Origin: Phycisphaerae bacterium
GTDB taxonomy: Bacteria; Planctomycetota; Phycisphaerae; SM23-33
NCBI GenBank assembly: GCA_030610965.1
Contig: JAUWQU010000292.1
Coordinates: 1 to 5,751 of the forward strand
DNA: 5,751 nucleotides
Direction of reading: 5' to 3'
How positions within the stretch are numbered: position 1 is the first letter of the stretch; the number at the start of each line of letters is the position of its first letter. This document shows positions 1 through 5,732 of this stretch, piece after piece. The position numbers and the translations under genes are program-made. Below the pieces are notes generated by a model that searched no databases, had not been told where the DNA came from, and worked only from the letters and a program-made list of their open reading frames with translations.

Positions 1-1
1 C

Positions 2-57
2 TATCACCTACTACCTACTACCTATTACCTACTACCTATCACCTACTACCTACTACC
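2..57. repeat. Tandem heptamer array, unit TACTACC
   Basis: Eight head-to-tail 7-bp units fill this stretch without gaps. With A = TATCACC, B = TACTACC and C = TATTACC, the order is A B B C B A B B, so the variants themselves recur every five units (35 bp). The array continues to the window edge and may be longer. It lies about 20 bp beyond the stop codon of the minus-strand phosphofructokinase gene. Read on the minus strand it gives GG pairs every 7 nt (GGTAGTA). No protein is likely to be encoded. Its function is unknown; it may be a minisatellite-like intergenic repeat. Confidence 0.9.
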
Positions 58-79
58 TTCTTCTCATCGCAGGTACAAC

Positions 80-1168
80 TCAGTCGCCGAAGCTCGTGCC
101 GACCGCCCTGGCCGCGGCGATAAGCGGGCTGTCAAGCGGCACGGTTCGCACCCTGTTCGCCACGTCCTCGATCGGCACGGAGTCGATCCGGCCGTCCTGC
201 ATTACTACCAATCGGTTCATTCGGCCGGCGGTCAACAGCTCGAACGCGTGATGGCCGAACCGCGTGGCCAGAACGCGGTCGTACGGCGTGGGCGTACCGC
301 CGCGCTGAACGTGGCCCAGGACGACGTGCCGGCTGTCCAGGCCGGTGATCTTGTGGATCTCGTCGGATACGTACTTGGCGACGCCCCCGAGGCGGATGGG
401 GTCCGGCGAGGTCGCGTCGACGCGGTCCACGAACTGCTGGCCGCCCTTGGGGATGGCGCCCTCGCCGGCGGCGATGATGGTGAAGCCCTTGCCGCGCCGC
501 CGCCTCCGGCGGCACTGGTCGGCCACCTTCTCAATGTCGAAGGGGATCTCCGGAATGAGTATCACATCGGCCCCGGCCGCGACGCCCGCGTGCAGCGCAA
601 GCCAGCCGGCGTATCGGCCCATAATCTCGACCACCATGGCTCGGTGATGGCTCGACGCGGTTGTGTGGACCTTGTCCAGCGCCTCGGCCGCGGTGTTGAC
701 GGCGGTGTCGTGCCCAAACGTCACTTCCGTTGCACACAAGTCGTTGTCGATGGTCTTGGGCACGCCGACTATCGGCAGGCCCTTCTCGATAAGCTCGGCG
801 GCGCCGCTCATCGTGCCGTCGCCGCCGATGACGACGACAGCGTCGAGCTCATGGCGCATGAAGGTTTCCATCGCGCGGTCGCGAACGTCCTTCTTGACCC
901 ACTCGCCATCATCCAACACCAAGTGCGAAGAAGGGTTAGCCTTGTTGCACGAGCCGAGGATCGTCCCGCCGCGAGTAAGGATGCCACTTACGTCCTCGTA
1001 GCTGAGCGGCCGAATGCGGTTCTCGATGAGCCCGAGATAGCCGTCCTCGATGCCGAGGACATCCAGCCCGCCCAGCAAGGCCGACTTGGCCACCGCGCGG
1101 ATGACAGCGTTGAGCCCCGGGCAGTCGCCCCCGCCGGTCAGGATTCCGATTCGTTTGAGTTTGCCCAT
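80..1168 (-). CDS. pfkA: 6-phosphofructokinase, lysine-type (PKTIDND), probably ATP-dependent
   Basis: This cytoplasmic glycolytic enzyme phosphorylates fructose 6-phosphate to fructose 1,6-bisphosphate. From the chosen Met (362 aa) the family motifs appear in order: TGGGDCPGLN at 11-20 (phosphate-binding loop), GGTILGS at 67-73, GGDGT at 115-119, PKTIDND at 137-143 with the catalytic Asp141, MGRYAGW at 183-189, PEIPFD at 206-211 and GHVQRGG at 285-291, then YDR. Gly118 (the E. coli Gly104 position) is typical of ATP users. Lys138 (the E. coli Gly124 position) occurs in PPi enzymes and also in ATP-using members of the same clade, so ATP is the better guess but is unproven. Six consecutive arginines sit at 220-225. 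An in-frame ATG at 1189 would add seven residues (MPLGATR). I prefer 1168 because GGGAG lies 8 nt before it, while nothing comparable precedes 1189. The gene is transcribed divergently from the PilZ/uvrC pair. Confidence 0.95.
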   Translation of the reverse strand: MGKLKRIGILTGGGDCPGLNAVIRAVAKSALLGGLDVLGIEDGYLGLIENRIRPLSYEDVSGILTRGGTILGSCNKANPSSHLVLDDGEWVKKDVRDRAMETFMRHELDAVVVIGGDGTMSGAAELIEKGLPIVGVPKTIDNDLCATEVTFGHDTAVNTAAEALDKVHTTASSHHRAMVVEIMGRYAGWLALHAGVAAGADVILIPEIPFDIEKVADQCRRRRRRGKGFTIIAAGEGAIPKGGQQFVDRVDATSPDPIRLGGVAKYVSDEIHKITGLDSRHVVLGHVQRGGTPTPYDRVLATRFGHHAFELLTAGRMNRLVVMQDGRIDSVPIEDVANRVRTVPLDSPLIAAARAVGTSFGD

Positions 1169-1176
1169 CCGTGTCG

Positions 1177-1181
1177 CTCCC
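1177..1181 (-). promoter_or_regulatory. Ribosome binding site deciding the pfkA start
   Basis: The minus strand reads GGGAG, then 8 nt, then the ATG at 1168. The alternative ATG at 1189 lies upstream of this motif and has no comparable purine-rich site before it. A TATTCT hexamer at 1197-1192 (minus strand) could be a -10 box. It would place the transcript start near 1185, again favouring the inner ATG, but I found no good -35 partner at normal spacing. Confidence 0.6.
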
Positions 1182-1208
1182 AAAGGCATGTAGAATACCC
1201 CATCGGCG

Positions 1209-1238
1209 CTGGCAGTTCGACAGGCAAATCGTTACAAT
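1209..1238 (+). promoter_or_regulatory. Candidate sigma70-type promoter for the PilZ-uvrC unit
   Basis: CTGGCA at 1209-1214 matches TTGACA at 4 of 6 positions. TACAAT at 1233-1238 matches TATAAT at 5 of 6. The spacer is 18 bp. Transcription would begin near 1245, leaving a leader of about 65 nt before the GTG at 1311. The site lies in the divergent region facing pfkA. It is a consensus match only, and planctomycete promoters are poorly characterised. Confidence 0.3.
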
Positions 1239-1296
1239 GCATCGCAGTCAAGTCAGCCGTCGGGCCGATGGGCAGTTCAAACTCGGCAACGCAGGC

Positions 1297-1301
1297 AAGG
1301 A
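1297..1301 (+). promoter_or_regulatory. Ribosome binding site of the PilZ gene
   Basis: AAGGA is followed by 9 nt and then the GTG at 1311. This supports a GTG start for a short gene that might otherwise be overlooked. Confidence 0.6.
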
Positions 1302-1310
1302 AAACCCAAG

Positions 1311-1634
1311 GTGATCGACAGCTCGCGCAGAGAACGCAGGATCAACCCCCGCTATCAACTCGCTACGGGCGTCCGGTTCCTCCACGGCCCCTCGCGGCGA
1401 GATTTTCCGGCCAGGTGCGTGGACATCTCCAAGAGCGGGCTGATGATGTATGTCCCCGCGGCCGTGCCGGTCAAGCCGGGCCAGACCGTCCGCCTGACGC
1501 TGGGCGGCATAGACGCGCAACAATTGGCGGGCCTGTCCGGCACGCCGATCGAGGGCACAATCGTCCGCGTCGACCGCCAGGCCCTGCTGGCCGGGGGCCA
1601 CCTCGCAGTCGGCGTCCGCTTCGCCCAGGCGTAA
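1311..1634 (+). CDS. Small PilZ-domain protein, predicted cyclic-di-GMP binder
   Basis: This 107-aa protein consists of little more than one PilZ domain. Both signature elements of the family are visible: RINPR at 10-14 fits the RxxxR motif, preceded by further arginines (RRERR at 6-10), and DISKSG at 38-43 fits (D/N)xSxxG. The domain closes with GVRF at 101-104, the usual end of a PilZ barrel. There is no signal peptide, membrane segment or output domain, so it is predicted to be a cytosolic single-domain receptor that acts by contacting a partner protein. The partner and the process (motility, adhesion, exopolysaccharide) cannot be read from the sequence. The start is GTG with AAGGA 9 nt upstream. 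uvrC begins 9 bp after its stop on the same strand, so the two are probably co-transcribed, although no functional link between them is known to me. Confidence 0.85.
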   Translation: MIDSSRRERRINPRYQLATGVRFLHGPSRRDFPARCVDISKSGLMMYVPAAVPVKPGQTVRLTLGGIDAQQLAGLSGTPIEGTIVRVDRQALLAGGHLAVGVRFAQA

Positions 1635-1643
1635 TCGAGTATA

Positions 1644-3014
1644 ATGTCGGTGATGCCCGCAAAACGAGTTTCAATTCTGGACGAGATCCGCCGGAAGGTC
1701 TCGCAGTTGCCGACGACGCCGGGCGTGTACCTGTTCAAGGACGCCGCCGGGCGGGTTCTGTACGTCGGCAAGGCCAAGAGCCTTCGCACCCGGGTCGCCA
1801 GCTACTTTCAGCCGGCCGCCGAACTGCTGGCGACGCGCGGGCCGGAAATCGAGCGGATGATCCGCGACCTCGTCGCCGACCTCGACATGCTCGAATGCGA
1901 AAGCGAGGTCGACGCCCTGCTTCGCGAGAGCCGTCTGATAAAGGACGTCCAGCCGCCGTTCAACGCCCGCCAGAAAGACGGCAAGAGCTTCCCCTACCTC
2001 CAGATAACCGCCGACGAGGACTTCCCCCGCGTGTCGATTACGCGAGAGCCCAAGCCCAAAGGCGCCAGGCTGTACGGGCCGTTCGTATCCGCCTCCGACC
2101 TACGCGCCGCGATACCGCTCATGCAGCGAGTCTTCAAGTTTCGCACGTGCAAGCTCGACATATCCGCCGAAGCGGACCGGAGGCAGTACTACCGGCCTTG
2201 CATCCTGTACAACATCAAACAGTGCACCGCGCCGTGCGCCGCCAAGGTCTCCAAAGCCGACTACGCCGAGCAGATCCGCCACTTCCGCCAGTTCGTATCG
2301 TCCAAGGGCTCGCAGATCCGCAAGGAGCTTACGGCCCGTATGGAAGCCGCGGCCGGGAAGCTGGAATTCGAGCGGGCCGCGATCCTGCGCGACGAGCTTC
2401 GCGCCTTGGAGGGCCTTCAGCGACGCGGTCTGGTACACGATCACCTCCAGCCGGAGGTGTTCCACATCGACCCAGCCGAGGGGCTGGCGCGCCTGGGGGA
2501 GATACTGGAGCTTCCAGGTCCGCCGCGGACGATCGAGGGCATCGACATCGCGCACCTCGCCGGCGGTCAGTTGTGCGGGGCGCTGGTGTGCTTCATCGAC
2601 GGCAAGGCGTTCAAGAACGGCTACCGGCGATACAAGATCCGCACCGTCGCGGGCAACGACGACTACGCGTCCATCCGCGAGGTGGGCTGGCGGCGGTACA
2701 AGTACGCGGGCATGGACCAGGAGCTGTTTCCGGACGTTATCCTCATCGACGGCGGCAAGGGCCAGCTCTCGGCCGCGTGGGGCGCTTTCGACGAACTGGA
2801 GTTCCGCCCGCCGGTGCTGCTTAGCCTCGCCAAGAAGAACGAGGACCTCTACATCCACGGGCGGCCGGGAGCGATTCGCCTGCCGCGTAACGACACGGCC
2901 CTTCGGCTACTGCAATCCGTTCGAGACGAGTCCCACCGCTTCGTCCAGCACTACCACCACATCCTTCGCCGCAAGGCCACGCTCGGCAAGGACAAGGAAT
3001 CCCCGCTGCCCTAA
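1644..3014 (+). CDS. uvrC: Compact UvrC: excinuclease ABC subunit C without the C-terminal HhH region
   Basis: UvrC makes the two incisions flanking a DNA lesion in UvrABC nucleotide excision repair. Visible order in 456 aa: GIY-YIG nuclease at about 22-107 (PGVY at 26-29, YVG at 40-42, Arg48/Arg50, conserved Glu95, PPFN at 104-107); four cysteines C169, C186, C194, C198; UVR helix pair at about 226-260 (UvrB contact); RNase H-like nuclease with Asp301 (GIDIAH), Asp369 (LIDGGKGQL) and His431 (RDESH), matching the DDH triad. Usual UvrC proteins have about 550-620 aa. This one ends about 25 residues after His431, so the tandem helix-hairpin-helix DNA-binding domain is absent. The segment between UVR and RNase H is also short: about 40 residues from residue 260 to Asp301, against roughly 160 in E. 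coli. All catalytic residues remain, so it is probably active. The ATG at 1644 has only a weak upstream site; Met4 at 1653 is an alternative start. Confidence 0.9.
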   Translation: MSVMPAKRVSILDEIRRKVSQLPTTPGVYLFKDAAGRVLYVGKAKSLRTRVASYFQPAAELLATRGPEIERMIRDLVADLDMLECESEVDALLRESRLIKDVQPPFNARQKDGKSFPYLQITADEDFPRVSITREPKPKGARLYGPFVSASDLRAAIPLMQRVFKFRTCKLDISAEADRRQYYRPCILYNIKQCTAPCAAKVSKADYAEQIRHFRQFVSSKGSQIRKELTARMEAAAGKLEFERAAILRDELRALEGLQRRGLVHDHLQPEVFHIDPAEGLARLGEILELPGPPRTIEGIDIAHLAGGQLCGALVCFIDGKAFKNGYRRYKIRTVAGNDDYASIREVGWRRYKYAGMDQELFPDVILIDGGKGQLSAAWGAFDELEFRPPVLLSLAKKNEDLYIHGRPGAIRLPRNDTALRLLQSVRDESHRFVQHYHHILRRKATLGKDKESPLP

Positions 3015-4460
3015 CTGGTCTTCAACAAATGTTGGCTGCGGAAGTCCACCCGCGACAGGGAGCCCACCAAGTGCAGCAGTATGGCCATAATGAGCACCGC
3101 GAGCCCGACTGCTCGCTGTGGCCGGACCCGTATGCGGGTGCGACGCACAAGCAGAATGCCCATAATCAGTCTGACCAGCGGGCCAAGGAAGTTGCCCTGA
3201 TGGCGGTTGCACAGCCGCCAACGTGGGTATCTGTCCGTGGACCTGGTGCGCCAGCGAACTGCGGCATATGACAAGGGCGGCCGCCGCCCAGGGGGTGGCC
3301 ACAAGGGGGTCGTCTTCCTTGGCATCCGTGTACCGGTTGACCCAGGTGCCGTCGTCGCGCTGGCGGGCGAGCAGTTCGGCGGCCAGGGCGGCGGCCCAGT
3401 CGATCCTGCCCTGTCGCGTCGCTATGTCGCGGACGCGCAAGGCCGCGAAAGCGTGGCTGACGGCCCAAGTCCAATAGTAATAGGTCGCGTCGCGAAGCAC
3501 CTCGCGGTCCGGCTCGAAGATGCCGGGGTTATGCGCGGCGTCGAAGTTCCGCTCCAACCACAGCCTGGCCGCAACCACCCGCGGGTGATCGGCGCCCAGG
3601 CCGCAGCGGACCAGCGCCCGCACCCCGTCGGCCGTCATCGTGCCGTAGGAATGGAAGCGAACCAGTCCGCCGCGGTCCGTCCCCGCGATCCCGGCCTTGT
3701 TCTGCACCGCATCTTGCGGAATGAAGAAGAAACCCCCGTCGTCGAAGTGGCTGTCGGCGATGCGAGGGTCTTGCGGATAATTCTGGCACCGCCGGACAAA
3801 CGCGAGCACCTGCATGTAGCCGTCGTCCGACAGCGGGACCCTCGCGGATCGCATCGCCGCCACGCCGAAGACCGTGGCTGTCAGGTTCGACTCCACCAGA
3901 AAGTCTTGCATCTGCCCCTCGGCGCACTTGCGCGGGATGTCCAGGGAGAATCCCCACCCGCCGTACTGCGGATCGTCCGGAGACCAGCCGAGCCGCTCGT
4001 TGAGCTGCCGCGCCCGCAGGTACCCCAGCCACGCCTGCTGGGCTCGCAGGTTCCGCTGCGAGCGATCCAGCAGGCACACAACACGGCTGGCGGAGGCGGA
4101 CGTGTAAACGGGGAAAAGCAGTTCCCGTTCGGCTACGCGGATTCTCCCATCGGCCCCGACGAAGCCAGCCAGGTACTCCGTGCCCTTGCGGTAACTCTCG
4201 ACGGCTGCCGGCCCCGCCTGCGGCAGGAAGAACAGCGAACTCATCACGTAGGGCGTGAGACTCGGGCCGTCACGGAACATCCCGTAGGTCTCCGACCGCC
4301 ACGCCCCGTCCGGGCCCTGGCGGGCGGCGAGGTATCGCCCCGCCTTGCCCAGCGCGACGTCGATCCTTGCGATAAGCTCCGGGGTGGCTCGACCGCACCC
4401 GGCTACCAGCAGCAGGCTGCACAGCATCCCTGCCGACAGTGAGGGATTCCGTCGTGACAT
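2907..4460 (-). CDS. Lipoprotein with prenyltransferase/squalene-oxidase-type repeats; 3' end uncertain
   Basis: The N-terminus is a lipoprotein signal: MSRRN, a hydrophobic run, then lipobox LVAGC with Cys22. This start follows the upstream gene's stop by 14 nt; the frame is open further upstream, but those 64 residues overlap the neighbour and would bury the signal. From about 30 to 400 the protein has the pattern of alpha/alpha-barrel repeat proteins of the terpene cyclase superfamily: QGPDGAWRSE near 48-57, QYGGWGFS near 165-172, SYGTMTADGVRALV near 271-284, QRDDGTW near 367-373 and ATPWAAAALV near 388-397. No DxDD acid motif of squalene-hopene cyclase is seen, so cyclase activity is not supported; a binding or structural role in the envelope is more likely. 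The frame stays open to 2907 (517 aa), overlapping uvrC antisense by 108 bp. However, past about residue 413 codon use decays while another frame looks coding. The true protein probably ends elsewhere. Confidence 0.7.
   Translation of the reverse strand: MSRRNPSLSAGMLCSLLLVAGCGRATPELIARIDVALGKAGRYLAARQGPDGAWRSETYGMFRDGPSLTPYVMSSLFFLPQAGPAAVESYRKGTEYLAGFVGADGRIRVAERELLFPVYTSASASRVVCLLDRSQRNLRAQQAWLGYLRARQLNERLGWSPDDPQYGGWGFSLDIPRKCAEGQMQDFLVESNLTATVFGVAAMRSARVPLSDDGYMQVLAFVRRCQNYPQDPRIADSHFDDGGFFFIPQDAVQNKAGIAGTDRGGLVRFHSYGTMTADGVRALVRCGLGADHPRVVAARLWLERNFDAAHNPGIFEPDREVLRDATYYYWTWAVSHAFAALRVRDIATRQGRIDWAAALAAELLARQRDDGTWVNRYTDAKEDDPLVATPWAAAALVICRSSLAHQVHGQIPTLAAVQPPSGQLPWPAGQTDYGHSACASHPHTGPATASSRARGAHYGHTAALGGLPVAGGLPQPTFVEDQLGQRGFLVLAERGLAAKDVVVVLDEAVGLVSNGLQ
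3011..3220 (-). other. Coding-like hydrophobic tail in the +1 frame at the lipoprotein 3' end
   Basis: One base out of frame from the lipoprotein gene, the minus strand encodes about 69 residues ending at a TAG (3013-3011), directly beside the uvrC stop. They contain two hydrophobic stretches, FLGPLVRLIMGILLV and AVGLAVLIMAILLHLVGSL, joined by an arginine-rich link (RRTRIRVRPQR). By hand count, third positions are G or C in 53 of 69 codons here, against 29 of 69 in the lipoprotein frame over the same bases, so this is the better coding frame. It may be the displaced C-terminus of the lipoprotein gene (frameshift from mutation or assembly error) or a separate small membrane protein. The only internal ATG near the start of the hydrophobic part (3163, giving 50 aa) has no clear ribosome site, which favours the frameshift reading. 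Confidence 0.5.
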
Positions 4461-4474
4461 CGCGGATCCGCTCT

Positions 4475-5719
4475 CTAGCGTCGCCGAATCTTGGCCGCAA
4501 CCGGCACTGGCGAGCGGTCCACCATCACCACCAGCAGCGCCGCGGAAGTGCAGAACGTCCGCCCGGTGATGCAGTGGTGCCCGGTCCAGCTTCCGTCGGC
4601 GTTCTGGATGCGGTTCATGTTGTCCGACATCTTCTGGTCCCACTTGGTCCACTCATCTCCGCCCTGGGCCACCAGGGCCTCGCCGATGGTCAGGTAGCTG
4701 AGGAACTCCTCGCCGCCGTTGGAGCCGAAACCGGCCAGGAAGCGGTTGTTCTGGAGCTTCTTGACGACGGCCTGCGTCGTAGCCTTAAGCTGTTTTCGGT
4801 TCTCCTCATAACGGTCCAGATCCTTCTTGATCGCCTCCTTTTCGGCGGGCTGTGCCGTGGGAAGCTTGGCTCTCAGTTCGTTCTCCCGCTTGGCATCGTA
4901 CGCGGCGTTGTCGGCTTGGGCGCCGAGCGAGGAGGCCGCGGCGTAAAGTGCCACGCCGGCCGAGCCCTTGGCCGAAAAGCCACCCGACCTGGAGTCAAAT
5001 CGGCCCTGTGCCTCCTTCGCGGCCCGCGCCCGGACAGTCTCGTCAACCTTCACTCCGGCGATAGCCGCCATGTTTATTCCCTTGACCGCCATCTGTTGCT
5101 CAAGGGTCTGCGCCCAGCCTCCGTCGCCCCAGGTGCCGTCCTTACGCTGGTTCTTCTCCATCTTCCTAACCACCTTCTCCAGACCGGCCGTCACTTCCTT
5201 GAGCAACTCCTGGTCGGCGGTCTTCTCCTGGACATCGGCGAGCATCGTACATGTCATGAAGGTGTCGATGTATCGCCCCAGCTTCGCCTGAATCCGCGTG
5301 CCGGTAGTCTTGTTTATCAACAGCGAATTCGGATCAGACTCCGCGACCTGTCCGCATACGTACTTCACGCCTGCCAACACGTTCTTGGCGTACGGGCCCT
5401 TCTCGGGCGTGTTGCCCGCTCGAATCAGCGCAAGCAAGGCCATGCAGGTGTCGCCGAGGCTGGGCGTGTCTTTGAGGGTCGCCCCTCCGCCCATCCCGGC
5501 CGACTCTTCTCCCTGGCCCCAGGCCCCGCTTTTCAACTGGTGTTGGGCCAGCCAGGCCAGGCCTTTCTCGCCGTTAACGCTGAGCGGCTTGGGCTTGATT
5601 GTCGGGCCAGGCGCAGCCTTCACGGCGGCGGCTGGTTCCGCGGCCGCAGCCACGTGAGTCAGAATCAGCGAGACCGACAGAATAACGGCGGTTTTCCTCA
5701 TTGTTCCCAAAAGTTTCAT
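4475..5719 (-). CDS. Secreted prenyltransferase/squalene-oxidase repeat protein
   Basis: This 414-aa protein starts with a Sec-type signal peptide: MKLLGTMRKT, a hydrophobic core to about 20, then HVAAAAEP with likely cleavage around 26-28 and a Pro/Ala-rich linker to about 47. The mature part carries Gly/Trp repeat motifs of the terpene cyclase superfamily fold: QLKSGAWGQG at 61-70, KDGTWGDGGW at 193-202 and NADGSWTGHH at 373-382, followed by CITGRTFCTSAALL. The DxDD motif of squalene-hopene cyclases is absent, so I infer a non-cyclase periplasmic or surface protein. A charged, helical stretch at about 276-322 (many K/E/R, little Gly) interrupts the repeats. Cysteines lie at 92, 122, 157, 383 and 390. 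The first ATG is favoured by AAAGGA 7 nt upstream. Met7 would also leave a signal peptide. The gene precedes the lipoprotein gene by 14 nt, so the two probably form one operon whose promoter lies outside the window. Confidence 0.85.
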   Translation of the reverse strand: MKLLGTMRKTAVILSVSLILTHVAAAAEPAAAVKAAPGPTIKPKPLSVNGEKGLAWLAQHQLKSGAWGQGEESAGMGGGATLKDTPSLGDTCMALLALIRAGNTPEKGPYAKNVLAGVKYVCGQVAESDPNSLLINKTTGTRIQAKLGRYIDTFMTCTMLADVQEKTADQELLKEVTAGLEKVVRKMEKNQRKDGTWGDGGWAQTLEQQMAVKGINMAAIAGVKVDETVRARAAKEAQGRFDSRSGGFSAKGSAGVALYAAASSLGAQADNAAYDAKRENELRAKLPTAQPAEKEAIKKDLDRYEENRKQLKATTQAVVKKLQNNRFLAGFGSNGGEEFLSYLTIGEALVAQGGDEWTKWDQKMSDNMNRIQNADGSWTGHHCITGRTFCTSAALLVVMVDRSPVPVAAKIRRR

Positions 5720-5726
5720 GGCAAGT

Positions 5727-5732
5727 TCCTTT
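5727..5732 (-). promoter_or_regulatory. Ribosome binding site of the secreted repeat protein
   Basis: The minus strand reads AAAGGA, then 7 nt, then the ATG at 5719. This supports Met1 over Met7 as the start. Confidence 0.6.

Noticed and set aside
2..57. The tandem array as a CRISPR or origin iteron cluster
   Set aside because: Units of 7 bp without spacers do not fit CRISPR, and no replication gene or AT-rich region is nearby.
248..2824. An 858-codon open frame on the plus strand
   Set aside because: It runs antisense to pfkA and out of frame through the PilZ gene and uvrC, all of which have clear family motifs. Its product is Arg/Pro/Ala/Gly-rich without recognisable domains, as expected of a GC-rich shadow frame.
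2100..2858. A 252-codon open frame on the minus strand inside uvrC
   Set aside because: It lies entirely opposite conserved uvrC domains and has no motif or ribosome site that I recognise.
3023..3034. CAACA/TGTTG inverted repeat just past the uvrC stop, considered as a terminator
   Set aside because: The stem is only 5 bp and AT-containing, the loop is 2 nt and no T-run follows, so it does not qualify as an intrinsic terminator.
3207..4442. A 411-codon open frame on the plus strand
   Set aside because: It is antisense to the lipoprotein gene, shows no recognisable domain and has the composition of a shadow frame.
4462..4471. 10-bp perfect palindrome GCGGATCCGC just before the lipoprotein start codon
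   Set aside because: It has no loop and would form only a very short hairpin. In GC-rich DNA this is easily chance, so I do not call an operator.
4461..4652. N-terminal extension of the lipoprotein frame up to an ATG at 4652
   Set aside because: It would overlap the upstream gene's 3' end by 178 bp and place the clear lipoprotein signal in the interior of the protein. The ATG at 4460 fits the lipobox and the 14-nt gene spacing.
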